From assembly GCA_029266035.1 (NCBI GenBank), contig JAJUFH010000010.1:1-64000 (forward strand): a DNA stretch of 64,000 nt, written 5' to 3'. Of the stretch, positions 1 to 8,598 are shown one piece after another. The first letter of the stretch is position 1. The number at the start of each line of letters is the position of its first letter. The position numbers and the translations under genes are program-made. The notes below the pieces were generated by a model. The model was not told the DNA's origin. It worked only from the letters and a program-made list of their open reading frames with translations, and searched no databases. This stretch comes from Sinomicrobium sp. Lineage in GTDB: Bacteria > Bacteroidota > Bacteroidia > Flavobacteriales > Flavobacteriaceae.

Positions 1-2
1 CT

Positions 3-71
3 ATGTCTTTTTGGTACGACAATCCGGCTAAAACACCTAAGGTATCCTCAAAAAAGAAAAAACTCCGGTGA
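3..71 (+). CDS. C-terminal tail of a gene running in from the left (possible)
   Basis: An open frame reads 22 codons and stops with TGA at 69-71. The tail is lysine-rich (SSKKKKLR at the end), a common C-terminus for membrane or nucleic-acid-binding proteins. The stop falls inside the left arm of a terminator hairpin, which is where a plus-strand transcript would be expected to end. Only this tail is visible, so the product cannot be named, and the frame could be open by chance. Confidence 0.35.
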   Translation: MSFWYDNPAKTPKVSSKKKKLR

Positions 72-110
72 TCCATATAAAATCACCAGAGTTTGTTGTC
101 TGTTTTTTTC
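61..110. terminator. Bidirectional intrinsic terminator
   Basis: A 12-bp stem (AACTCCGGTGAT, 61-72, with ATCACCAGAGTT, 82-93, one mismatch) closes a 9-nt loop. T-rich tracts follow it on the plus strand (100-109) and, read in reverse, on the minus strand (A-run at 50-62). It separates the left-edge gene from the minus-strand metallopeptidase that ends at 155. Confidence 0.7.
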
Positions 111-154
111 GGAAATTAGCTTACTTCTGAAAGTGCCTATTTAGATGTAGTGTT

Positions 155-853
155 TTAATCTCTGGATCCCATAATTCTCAAGGCCCAATACAGCAACATG
201 GCCAACGAGCCTATGGCTGCGACTAAATAAGTTCGCGCTGCCCATTTTAATGAATCTTCGGCACCTTTGTATTCCTGTTGACTGAGCATATTCTTATTCT
301 TAAGCCAAGCCAGGGCACGGTTACTGGCATCGTATTCCACGGGTAAGGTAACCAGACTGAAAATAGTGGCAAAAGACATCAGTACCAGTCCGGCAACTGC
401 CACGATAAAGCCAAATTGAGAGGCTACCCCAAGTACAAGCCCCCCAATGATGAGCCATTGCGACAGTCCGGAAGACACATTTACTATTGGAACGAGCTTA
501 GATCGCATTTGTAGCCATTGGTAAGCCTGAGCGTGTTGTACGGCATGTCCGCATTCGTGAGCGGCTACGGCAGCGGCAGCGGCATTGCGTTGGCTATAAA
601 CCCCTTCGCTGAGGTTTACGGTCTTTTTTGCCGGATTGTAATGATCGGTCAGCATACCTGGAGTAGAGATGACTTTCACGTCGTAAATGCCGTGATCAGC
701 CAGCATTTTTTCGGCGATTTCAGCTCCACTCATGCCGTTGCGTAAATGAACTTTAGAATAGTGCTTAAACTTGCTCTTCAGCTTGTTGCTCACTACCCAA
801 CTTACCAGGGCGATGAGCCCGATAATGATGTAATACCCTAAATAACCTCCCAT
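155..853 (-). CDS. Neutral zinc metallopeptidase (YugP-like, Zn_peptidase_2)
   Basis: A 232-residue membrane-anchored zinc peptidase. The N-terminus is one transmembrane helix (about residues 5-23). The catalytic zinc motif HECGH lies near residue 99 in the context AAHECGHAVQHAQ, and two hydrophobic segments follow (about residues 130-170), with another near the C-terminus. Length and arrangement fit the YugP/Zn_peptidase_2 family, whose substrates are not well defined. It is the last minus-strand gene before the terminator at 61-110. The minus strand just upstream has a TATTTTTTG stretch, one base longer than the usual -7 box. Confidence 0.88.
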   Translation of the reverse strand: MGGYLGYYIIIGLIALVSWVVSNKLKSKFKHYSKVHLRNGMSGAEIAEKMLADHGIYDVKVISTPGMLTDHYNPAKKTVNLSEGVYSQRNAAAAAVAAHECGHAVQHAQAYQWLQMRSKLVPIVNVSSGLSQWLIIGGLVLGVASQFGFIVAVAGLVLMSFATIFSLVTLPVEYDASNRALAWLKNKNMLSQQEYKGAEDSLKWAARTYLVAAIGSLAMLLYWALRIMGSRD

Positions 854-1049
854 CTTTTTCAGTTTTAAAGTGATAAAAATACAAAAAATACTTCTCCAAT
901 ATTGCTTTTGCTTTTCGCGGAGCGGTGAATATATCTGATCTTATACAAATCAAAAAACTGACCAAACACTCATAAGCAGGTGCGTCGTTAAGAAAACTTT
1001 AGCAAATGATGACAAGGAGATGAACTTTTGTCAGAACAAGAGAAATTCC

Positions 1050-3881
1050 TTATCCCACTATATTGATAATTTTTCCGGGAACAATAATCACCTTTTTAGG
1101 AATGCGGCCTTGTAGTTGTTCTACGGTTTTTTCATGTGCCAGCACGGTTTTTTCCATTTCTTCTTTACTCATGTCGAGCGGCAACTCCAGTTTAAAGCGC
1201 ATTTTGCCGTTAAAGGAAACAGGGTATTCCTTTGAGCTCTCTACAAGATACTTTTCTTCAAATTGCGGGAAGGGAGCAAAGGCCACAGATTCTTTATGCC
1301 CTAGCAATAGCCACAATTCTTCGGCAATATGAGGAGCATAGGGGGCAATGATTATGGCTAAGGGCTCCAGTACTTCACGAGCATTGCACCTTTGAGCAGT
1401 AAGTTCGTTTACCGCAATCATAAAAGACGATACGGAAGTGTTGAAAGAGAAACCTTCGATGTCTTCATTGACCTTTTTAATAGCCTTGTGTAGCGACTTC
1501 AAACTATCGGCGGAGGCTGGAGCATCTGAGACATAAAAGCTCTCCTCATCCCCCGAGTGATAGAGCTTCCACAGTTTTTTCAGGAAGCCGTGTACCCCGG
1601 TGATTCCCGCAGTATTCCACGGTTTGGCCTGATCCAAGGGGCCGAGGAACATCTCGTAAAGACGAAGGGTGTCGGCGCCGTACTGTTCACATATATCGTC
1701 CGGATTGACGACATTGTATTTGGATTTAGACATTTTCTCCACTTCTCGCCCTACAGTATACTTGCCATTGTCTAATACAAATTCAGCGTCCTTAAACTCG
1801 GGACGCCAGGCCTTAAAAGCTTCTATGTCGAGTTCTTCGGAGCTGTTTACAAGAGAAACATCTACGTGGATTGGTTCTGTTTCGTACTCGGATATAAGAT
1901 TTGCGGAGACGAAGGTGTTAGTCCCTTTTTTTCGGTATACAAAAGCGCTACTACCCAGTATCATCCCCTGATTTATGAGCTTTTTTGCAAATTCGTCTAC
2001 GGGAACCAATCCGAGATCAAACAAAAACTTCTGCCAAAAACGAGCGTAGAGCAGGTGACCGGTAGCGTGTTCGCTTCCCCCGATATAGAGGTCTACATCT
2101 TTCCAGTAGTCCAAAGCTTCTTTTGAGGCGAATTCTGAAGTATTACCTGCATCCATATAACGGTTAAAATACCAGGAACTCCCCGCCCATCCGGGCATGG
2201 TGTTTAATTCGAGGGGGAATACGGTTTTGTGATCTATGCGATTGTTGCTGGTTACTTCGTTGTTTTGTGTGTCCCAAGCCCAGTTATTCGCATTGCCCAA
2301 AGGAGGCTCTCCGGTTTCTGTAGGCAGGTATTTTTCTACTTCCGGAAGTCGTATAGGCAGGTGTTGTACATCTATCATTTTAGGTAGGCCGTTCACGTAA
2401 TATACGGGGAACGGCTCTCCCCAATAACGTTGTCTGCTAAATACAGCGTCGCGGAGACGGTAATTGATACGCCCTTTTCCCGCTCCTGCAGCTTCTAGTT
2501 TTGCAATAGCCTTTCCTGTAGCTTCCTCTTGAGAAAGTCCGCTTAAAAAACCTGAATTGGCTATTACGGTACCTTGTTTTTCGCTGTGAGCGGATTCGGA
2601 GATGTCTGCATTTTCAAAAATATTGGGTATGGGCAGGTCAAAATGGCGTGCAAAATCGTAATCCCGCTGGTCACCACAAGGCACGGCCATTACGGCTCCA
2701 GTGCCATAACCGGCCAATACGTAATCACCTATCCAAATAGGGACAGCCTCTCCGGTAAACGGATGTTCTGCATAAGCTCCTGTAAATACTCCCGAAATGG
2801 TTTTTATATCGGCCATTCTCTCTCGCTCACTGCGCTTGGCAGTAGCTTCTATATAGTCGTTCACAGCGCTTTTCTGTGCCTCGGTAGTGATGAGAGGTAC
2901 CAGTTCGTGTTCTGGTGCCAACGTCATAAAACTCACTCCGAAAATGGTGTCTGGACGGGTGGTAAAAACCGGAATGGTATACGGAGATTTTTTAACTTTA
3001 AAGACGACCTCTGCACCTTCAGATCGTCCTATCCAGTTGGTTTGTGAGTCTTTGAGGGCTTGTGGCCAGTCTATGCGGTTCAATCCCTCAAGCAAGCGCT
3101 CGGCATAGGCAGTGATTCGCATGCTCCACTGTGTCATTTTCTTGCGTACGACAGGGTGACCTCCTCGTTCGGAAACACCGTTTACAATCTCGTCGTTTGC
3201 CAGTACTGTTCCTAGAGCTGGACACCAGTTTACTTCGGTTTCAGCGAGATAGGTGAGTCGGTATTTCAGCAAGATCTTTTCTTTTTCGTCGGCCGAAAAG
3301 GCATTCCACTGCGCTGCCGTAAAAGTTTCGGTATCGCTGTCGCATTCTGCGTTTATATGTTCATTGCCTCCAGCTTCAAATTTGGTAGTGAGCGAAGTGA
3401 TGTCTTCTGCCTTGTCGGTGTCTTTGTTGTACCAAGAGTTGAACAATTGTATAAAAATCCACTGTGTCCACTTGTAGTATTCAGGGTTAGAAGTTCGCAC
3501 TTCGCGACTCCAGTCGAATGAAAAACCTATTTTGTCCAGCTGTTCGCGATACCTCTTGATATTGGTTTCTGTGGTAATGGCCGGGTGTTGTCCGGTTTGT
3601 ATAGCGTATTGTTCTGCCGGTAGTCCAAAAGAGTCATATCCCATAGGGTGGAGCACATTATACCCCTTGTGGCGTTGATAACGAGCGTAGATGTCTGATG
3701 CGATATAACCCAGAGGATGCCCCACGTGAAGTCCTGCTCCCGACGGGTAAGGGAACATATCTAGCACATAAAATTTAGGCTTTTCTGCGCCTTTTGCACC
3801 AGGGTTTTTCGCCCTAAAGCTTTGTTGTTCTTTCCAGTATTGTTGCCATTTGGCCTCTATAGTCTTATGATCGTACTTCAT
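1050..3881 (-). CDS. leuS: Leucyl-tRNA synthetase
   Basis: Class Ia aminoacyl-tRNA synthetase that charges tRNA-Leu in the cytoplasm. The protein is 943 residues from the chosen ATG (3879-3881). The signature HVGH is at residues 52-55, the KMSKS loop is near residue 715, and between them lies a large inserted CP1 editing domain. The frame stays open upstream to 3968, but a good promoter box lies inside that extension and the conserved protein begins MKYDHKTIEAKWQ, so the shorter start is preferred. The insert around residues 160-210 is acidic and typical of Bacteroidota LeuRS as far as I recall. The 5' leader carries a small hairpin. Confidence 0.97.
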   Translation of the reverse strand: MKYDHKTIEAKWQQYWKEQQSFRAKNPGAKGAEKPKFYVLDMFPYPSGAGLHVGHPLGYIASDIYARYQRHKGYNVLHPMGYDSFGLPAEQYAIQTGQHPAITTETNIKRYREQLDKIGFSFDWSREVRTSNPEYYKWTQWIFIQLFNSWYNKDTDKAEDITSLTTKFEAGGNEHINAECDSDTETFTAAQWNAFSADEKEKILLKYRLTYLAETEVNWCPALGTVLANDEIVNGVSERGGHPVVRKKMTQWSMRITAYAERLLEGLNRIDWPQALKDSQTNWIGRSEGAEVVFKVKKSPYTIPVFTTRPDTIFGVSFMTLAPEHELVPLITTEAQKSAVNDYIEATAKRSERERMADIKTISGVFTGAYAEHPFTGEAVPIWIGDYVLAGYGTGAVMAVPCGDQRDYDFARHFDLPIPNIFENADISESAHSEKQGTVIANSGFLSGLSQEEATGKAIAKLEAAGAGKGRINYRLRDAVFSRQRYWGEPFPVYYVNGLPKMIDVQHLPIRLPEVEKYLPTETGEPPLGNANNWAWDTQNNEVTSNNRIDHKTVFPLELNTMPGWAGSSWYFNRYMDAGNTSEFASKEALDYWKDVDLYIGGSEHATGHLLYARFWQKFLFDLGLVPVDEFAKKLINQGMILGSSAFVYRKKGTNTFVSANLISEYETEPIHVDVSLVNSSEELDIEAFKAWRPEFKDAEFVLDNGKYTVGREVEKMSKSKYNVVNPDDICEQYGADTLRLYEMFLGPLDQAKPWNTAGITGVHGFLKKLWKLYHSGDEESFYVSDAPASADSLKSLHKAIKKVNEDIEGFSFNTSVSSFMIAVNELTAQRCNAREVLEPLAIIIAPYAPHIAEELWLLLGHKESVAFAPFPQFEEKYLVESSKEYPVSFNGKMRFKLELPLDMSKEEMEKTVLAHEKTVEQLQGRIPKKVIIVPGKIINIVG

Positions 3882-3891
3882 TTGTGGAGCT

Positions 3892-3908
3892 TGCCGGGAT
3901 TGCCGGCA
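3892..3908 (-). other. Hairpin in the leuS 5' leader
   Basis: TGCCGG (3892-3897) pairs with CCGGCA (3903-3908) around a 5-nt loop, ending 11 nt before the leuS start codon at 3881. It lies between the predicted transcription start (about 3932) and the ATG. No T-run follows, so it is not a terminator. Any role in translation is inference. Confidence 0.4.
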
Positions 3909-3937
3909 TTTTTTACAGTTAGGACACAATTGAAGCG

Positions 3938-3968
3938 CAAAAATACAGCTAATGTACGAAACAGACAA
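3938..3968 (-). promoter_or_regulatory. Promoter of leuS
   Basis: On the minus strand, TTG (3966-3968) is followed after 20 nt by TATTTTTG (3938-3945). This matches the Bacteroidota pattern TTG-N17-23-TAnnTTTG. Transcription would start near 3932, giving a leader of about 50 nt. It is the best-spaced promoter match noticed in the window. Confidence 0.65.
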
Positions 3969-4024
3969 TACGGGTACGAAGTGTTAATCAGCCAATTGCA
4001 ATTAGACACATTTTCCCACTAATC

Positions 4025-4684
4025 TCAGAGGTTTTTGAGGTCTTTAATCACCTTAAAGGCTTTGTCTATCTGTACTTCTCCAACAATAATGGTAAACTCA
4101 TTAGTGGTTGAAATAACCTCGTGAAGAATAATTCCCTCCCATGCGAGTCGCTGGAATATAAAGTAATAGATTCCTGGAACAATCACGTTTTCCTCCGGAA
4201 GCTTTACGGTTATAGAGGCTAGATTCTCAACTTTCTGAGTCATTTTTTCCTCCTTAAACAAGGCTTCAACCATGGCGTTTAAGGTGTTGCTCACTACGAT
4301 ATTGGTTTCGTTTACCCCTCTGGAAGAAGTGTAAAAGGCGTCCTTGTTTTTGTTTATTTCCTTTAGAAGACTGGCCTGGCTGTTGAGAATGGTGTCGGAG
4401 AGGAAAAAGGTGTAATCGGTAAGAGACGAACGCACCGTAATTTCCCCAATGTTTTTGAGCACCTTTAGGATTTTGTGCGTCGCCCTAAACTCCATATCGG
4501 AAGACAAGCGCTTAAGAGCCATAACCACTGCACCATTCCTGACTTCCTTTCCCAATTGTTCTTCGATTTCAGGCCCTATGATTCTAGATAAAGAAGTTAG
4601 GTTTATAATCCCTTGAGCCAAAGCATTTTGCAGGAAGGGCTTTGTTTTGATGTAGTTCTCCACTACGGAAGAAATCGTTTTCAT
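4025..4684 (-). CDS. Uncharacterised protein with C-terminal ACT-like domain
   Basis: A 219-residue soluble protein with no signal peptide. The first 140 residues are mostly helical and not recognised. The last 65 residues (from VPGIYYFIFQRL) resemble an ACT domain as found at the end of aspartokinases: a helix after a PGIYY-type turn, then EVISTTNEFTIIVGE, then a final helix. ACT domains usually bind amino acids and regulate enzymes. No kinase or other catalytic domain is attached here. It lies 143 nt upstream of leuS on the same strand, which makes an amino-acid-sensing role tempting but unproven. Confidence 0.7.
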   Translation of the reverse strand: MKTISSVVENYIKTKPFLQNALAQGIINLTSLSRIIGPEIEEQLGKEVRNGAVVMALKRLSSDMEFRATHKILKVLKNIGEITVRSSLTDYTFFLSDTILNSQASLLKEINKNKDAFYTSSRGVNETNIVVSNTLNAMVEALFKEEKMTQKVENLASITVKLPEENVIVPGIYYFIFQRLAWEGIILHEVISTTNEFTIIVGEVQIDKAFKVIKDLKNL

Positions 4685-4859
4685 TGTGAAATGGTTTTGG
4701 TTTGAAGGCGCTAAAATAACAAATTGTTTGATTTAAAACAAAGGGTAATAAGAATAAATTCACAAACTACTATTTTTTAACAGTATTGTAGTTTTGCAAG
4801 AGGGAGGTCGGAGTTTTTGGCACCTAAACTCTCAGAAAATAAATGCTGTAACTGCAAAA

Positions 4860-5219
4860 TCAGAAGTGAAAAAATGCGTTTTTAAGGTGGTTTAGTTCGT
4901 ATTTATGTTCATCGCCTATTATGGTTATAATATCGAAACGAACTTCAGTATCGAGTTTGCGATACCTTACATAATGATCCATCGCCTTGACCAGCAAGCG
5001 TATCTTTTTTGGGCTTACGGTTTGATTTGGAAGGGCAAATAATGGAGAACTTCTGGCTTTGACCTCGACTGCGGCAAGCATATCTCCTTTTAGGGCTATA
5101 ATGTCTATCTCGGCACGGGCAAAGGTGTAATTCCGCTCGATAATGGCGTAGCCTTGTTCCCGCAGATAGTCTGCAGCAATATTCTCGCCTTTTATTCCGA
5201 AATCGTTGTGCGTTGCCAT
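4860..5219 (-). CDS. yraN: YraN family protein (UPF0102, endonuclease-like fold)
   Basis: A 119-residue protein with the full YraN/UPF0102 pattern: an N-terminal GxxGENxAxxYL segment, then EIDIIA and AAVEVKAR (the D...ExK core of restriction-endonuclease-like folds), then the VSPKKIRLL helix and VRFDIITI strand. Length is normal for the family. The molecular function is not firmly established; the fold suggests a nucleic-acid role. A -7 box lies just upstream on the same strand. Confidence 0.9.
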   Translation of the reverse strand: MATHNDFGIKGENIAADYLREQGYAIIERNYTFARAEIDIIALKGDMLAAVEVKARSSPLFALPNQTVSPKKIRLLVKAMDHYVRYRKLDTEVRFDIITIIGDEHKYELNHLKNAFFHF

Positions 5220-5232
5220 AGTTACTGATTGT

Positions 5233-5240
5233 CAAAAATA
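5233..5240 (-). promoter_or_regulatory. -7 box upstream of yraN
   Basis: The minus strand reads TATTTTTG here, a full match to TAnnTTTG, 13 nt before the yraN start codon. A TTG lies 13 nt further upstream, closer than the usual spacing. The leader would be very short. Confidence 0.45.
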
Positions 5241-5306
5241 CAGTTTTTTCTTTCAAAAAAGAATTGTTTGCTGTTCTGAAGACTGTAATTAGAAGAAAAA
5301 GGAGTT

Positions 5307-6281
5307 CTAATTTTCGGGTTTGTCTTTGAATTCAAGGCTTACTTTTTCGTCACTTACCTGCAATTTTACCCTTTGTCCGAGAATCAGTGCTCTGTTGTCT
5401 TTGAGATGCCCTGCCGGGAAGTTGAAACAGATCGGGAAGTTGTATTTACTGGCAATATCCTCAATAATGCCTATAGCGTCTTTTCCCCAGGGGATACTGT
5501 TGTCGTGCATTCGGGTCATTCCTCCTACTATCAGTCCTTCTATATGGTCAAAATACCCGTTGCGTTTGAGATTCATCATCATGCGATCTATATGGTAGAG
5601 GTATTCGTCCAAATCCTCTATAAAAAGTATCTTGCCCTGGGTATCTACAGCCGATGGGGAACCCAGTAAGCTGTATAAGATAGAGAGGTTGCCGCCGGTG
5701 AGTACACCTTCTCCATTTCCACTTCGGTTATGTGTATTTCCCGAAACGGTATAGCTCAAGGGGTTTCCGAATAGACCGTCTTTGAGGCTTTGTATAGATT
5801 CGGGAGAATTCTTTTTTACATTGAGAGGCATGGTCGCGTGAAGGGTGGCTATTCCCATATTGTGTATGTGGCTGTGCAATACGGTAACGTCGCTGTATCC
5901 CACTATCCATTTCGGCTTTTTGCGAAAGTCTTCAAAGTCGATGAGGTCGATTATGCGAACGGTACCATATCCGCCACGGGCGATCCACACCGCTTTTACG
6001 GTCGGATTGTCTAACATCTGTTGGAGGTCGGCTGCCCGCTTGCGATCTGTTCCCGACAATTGATGGTATTCCGGACCAATAGTATTGCCCAATATCACAT
6101 GCAGTCCCCACGTTTTGAGCAAGTCCATGGCCGGAATTGCATCCTCGGGCTGAAAACTTCTGGCCGTGGCAATGATGCCGACAGTATCGCCTTTTTGTAA
6201 ATAAGGAGGAATAACCATCTCTTGTGCGTTCAGGCTAACAAGCTGGAAAACTAACAGTGGAAGGACAATGATTTTGTACAT
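5307..6281 (-). CDS. LD-carboxypeptidase, peptidase family S66, secreted
   Basis: A 324-residue protein of the S66 family (LdcA/MccF-like), which removes the terminal D-alanine from peptidoglycan tetrapeptides or related substrates. The N-terminus is a hydrophobic signal peptide (about residues 1-19, ending near LNAQ), suggesting periplasmic location. The nucleophile serine is in GYSD within WIVGYSDVTVLH, preceded by the conserved ARGGYG turn; FIEDLDE and the C-terminal GH region supply the remaining triad positions. Length is normal. It is divergent from metG. Confidence 0.9.
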   Translation of the reverse strand: MYKIIVLPLLVFQLVSLNAQEMVIPPYLQKGDTVGIIATARSFQPEDAIPAMDLLKTWGLHVILGNTIGPEYHQLSGTDRKRAADLQQMLDNPTVKAVWIARGGYGTVRIIDLIDFEDFRKKPKWIVGYSDVTVLHSHIHNMGIATLHATMPLNVKKNSPESIQSLKDGLFGNPLSYTVSGNTHNRSGNGEGVLTGGNLSILYSLLGSPSAVDTQGKILFIEDLDEYLYHIDRMMMNLKRNGYFDHIEGLIVGGMTRMHDNSIPWGKDAIGIIEDIASKYNFPICFNFPAGHLKDNRALILGQRVKLQVSDEKVSLEFKDKPEN

Positions 6282-6384
6282 AAAAAATAGATAGAAGAGT
6301 GAACAACAACCGGCAAATTAACAAATATGCAGTAAAACAATGATACGATTTGCCGATTTTTACGGTCTAATCCATCCTAATGCT

Positions 6385-6392
6385 TATTTTTG
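6385..6392 (+). promoter_or_regulatory. -7 box upstream of metG
   Basis: TATTTTTG matches TAnnTTTG about 95 nt before the metG ATG. No TTG at the ideal distance was found; a TTTG at 6349-6352 is too far. The resulting leader of about 90 nt is G+C-richer than its surroundings and could fold (GCG/CGC segments at 6402-6430). Confidence 0.4.
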
Positions 6393-6487
6393 CACTTGCT
6401 GCGCGGACTGCGTTTTTGTAACGCGGCGACAGGCACTTTTGTTGCCTTTCGGAAATTGATTTTTTGAAACTAGAGAAAATACATTTT

Positions 6488-8557
6488 ATGTCAGAATACC
6501 CGAAACGTTATACCGTAACATCTGCATTGCCCTATACCAATGGTCCTATCCATATTGGTCACCTGGCAGGGGTTTATGTTCCTTCCGATATTTATGTGCG
6601 CTATCTGAGATTGCGCGGAAGAGATGTCGCTTTTGTATGTGGAAGCGACGAGCACGGAGTGGCCATCTCCATGAAAGCGAGAAAGGAGGGGGTGTCTCCG
6701 CAAGAGATCATAGACCGGTATCACGGAATGATCAAAAAATCTTTTGAAGAATTCGGAATCTCGTTTGACAATTACTCCCGAACCTCAGCTCGGGTACATC
6801 ACGAAACGGCATCCGGTTTTTTCCGCGAGTTATACGACGATAATAAGTTTATAGAAGAGGTCACAGAGCAGTTGTACGACGAAGAGGCCGGGCAATTCCT
6901 GGCCGATCGCTTTGTAGTAGGAACCTGCCCTAAGTGTGGAAACGAAGAGGCTTATGGCGATCAGTGTGAAAGCTGTGGGTCGTCGCTCAACGCTACCGAT
7001 TTAATCAACCCGAAATCGACCATTACAGGAACCGCACCGGTGCTAAAAGAAACCCGACACTGGTTTCTCCCGCTCGATCAATACGACAGTTTCCTCAGAG
7101 AGTGGATATTGGAAGGGCATAAAAACGACTGGAAACCCAATGTATACGGGCAAGTAAAATCCTGGCTCGACGACGGCTTGAAACCCCGTGCGGTAACCCG
7201 CGATTTGGACTGGGGAATTCCAGTACCTGTAGAAGGGGCAGAGGGCAAAGTGCTCTACGTTTGGTTTGACGCTCCCATAGGTTATATTTCTTCTACCAAA
7301 GAATGGGCCGAAAGGGAAGGAAAAGACTGGGAACCCTACTGGAAAGACAAAGACACCAAACTGGTTCACTTTATCGGAAAAGACAATATCGTATTTCACT
7401 GTGTGATTTTTCCGGCTATGCTCAAAGCACAAGGGAGTTATATCCTTCCTGATAATGTACCGGCCAACGAGTTCCTCAATCTTGAAGGGAACAAGCTGTC
7501 TACTTCAAAAAACTGGGCAGTATGGCTTCACGAATACCTGGAAGATTTTCCGGGTAAGCAAGACGTGCTGAGATATGCACTCACCGCCAATGCTCCGGAG
7601 ACCAAGGACAACGACTTTACTTGGAAGGATTTTCAGGCGAGAAACAACAACGAATTGGTAGCCATATTCGGGAATTTTGTAAATCGGGTAGTCGTGCTTA
7701 CCAACAAATACTACGACGGAGTGGTTCCAAATCCCGGTACCTTTACCGATTACGACAGAGAAACCCTGGAAGCCCTTAGTAAATATCCCGAAATTATCGC
7801 TTCTTCTACAGAGCGTTACCGTTTTAGAGAAGCCCTAGGTGAGCTGATGAATGTGGCAAGACTGGGCAACAAATACCTCGCAGATGAAGAGCCTTGGAAA
7901 TTGGTCAAAGAAAATCCAGAAAGAGTACAGACCGTGATGTATGTTGCGCTTCAGATAGCTGCTGCCTTGGGAGTGCTAAGTGAACCTTTTCTCCCCTTTA
8001 CCGCCGATAAACTCAGAAATATGCTGGCACTTCCAAAGCTGGAGAATGGGGTGGCATGGGAAACTGTGGCAACTGCAGATGAACAATTGACTGCCGGGCA
8101 TCACATAGGTAAGGGCGAATTGCTGTTTTCCAAGATTGAAGATGCCGAAATCGAAAGGCAATTAGAGCGTTTAGAGAAGACCAAGTCCGACAATAAAAGC
8201 GATGTGCAGAAAGCCGTAATACCGCAAAAAGAAACCATCAGTTACGACGATTTTGCCAAGTTGGACATGAGAGTAGGAACCATAGTGGAAGCCGAAAAAA
8301 TGAAAAAAGCGGATAAATTGCTCGTACTGAAAGTAGATACCGGGCTAGATGTTCGCACTATAGTATCGGGAATTGCACAGAGTTTTAGTCCGGAAGAAAT
8401 AATTGGAAAAAAAGTTACTGTTTTAGTCAATCTCGCCCCCCGAAAGCTCAGAGGTGTAGAGAGCCAAGGAATGATACTGATGACGCAACAGGCAGATGGC
8501 AAGCTGGTATTCCTCAATCCGGATGAAACCGTCGAAAATGGAGAGAGTATTTCGTAA
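6488..8557 (+). CDS. metG: Methionyl-tRNA synthetase with C-terminal tRNA-binding domain
   Basis: Class I synthetase charging initiator and elongator tRNA-Met. From the ATG at 6488 it has 689 residues. HIGH is at residues 22-25; a four-cysteine zinc knuckle follows (CPKC...CESC, near residues 144-162); the KMSKS equivalent is KLSTSK near residue 345. The last 110 residues (from [14 protein letters not shown]) form a Trbp111-type tRNA-binding OB domain that also dimerises the enzyme. A TTG start 24 nt upstream is possible, but the ATG matches the family N-terminus. purD follows 41 nt later on the same strand. Confidence 0.97.
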   Translation: MSEYPKRYTVTSALPYTNGPIHIGHLAGVYVPSDIYVRYLRLRGRDVAFVCGSDEHGVAISMKARKEGVSPQEIIDRYHGMIKKSFEEFGISFDNYSRTSARVHHETASGFFRELYDDNKFIEEVTEQLYDEEAGQFLADRFVVGTCPKCGNEEAYGDQCESCGSSLNATDLINPKSTITGTAPVLKETRHWFLPLDQYDSFLREWILEGHKNDWKPNVYGQVKSWLDDGLKPRAVTRDLDWGIPVPVEGAEGKVLYVWFDAPIGYISSTKEWAEREGKDWEPYWKDKDTKLVHFIGKDNIVFHCVIFPAMLKAQGSYILPDNVPANEFLNLEGNKLSTSKNWAVWLHEYLEDFPGKQDVLRYALTANAPETKDNDFTWKDFQARNNNELVAIFGNFVNRVVVLTNKYYDGVVPNPGTFTDYDRETLEALSKYPEIIASSTERYRFREALGELMNVARLGNKYLADEEPWKLVKENPERVQTVMYVALQIAAALGVLSEPFLPFTADKLRNMLALPKLENGVAWETVATADEQLTAGHHIGKGELLFSKIEDAEIERQLERLEKTKSDNKSDVQKAVIPQKETISYDDFAKLDMRVGTIVEAEKMKKADKLLVLKVDTGLDVRTIVSGIAQSFSPEEIIGKKVTVLVNLAPRKLRGVESQGMILMTQQADGKLVFLNPDETVENGESIS

Positions 8558-8598
8558 CGCCTGAATTTAAACACATTAATCAATCAACAGAGGAGACA

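Noticed and set aside
1010-1033. Possible terminator after leuS (TGACAA with TTGTCA, 12-nt loop)
   Set aside because: The stem is only 6 bp and the following tract is weakly T-rich, so support is insufficient.
2574-3047. A 157-codon frame on the strand opposite leuS
   Set aside because: It lies wholly inside leuS in antisense and has no independent coding signal.
4789-4796. TAGTTTTG, a -7-like box on the plus strand
   Set aside because: Both neighbouring genes are on the minus strand and nothing on the plus strand would use it.
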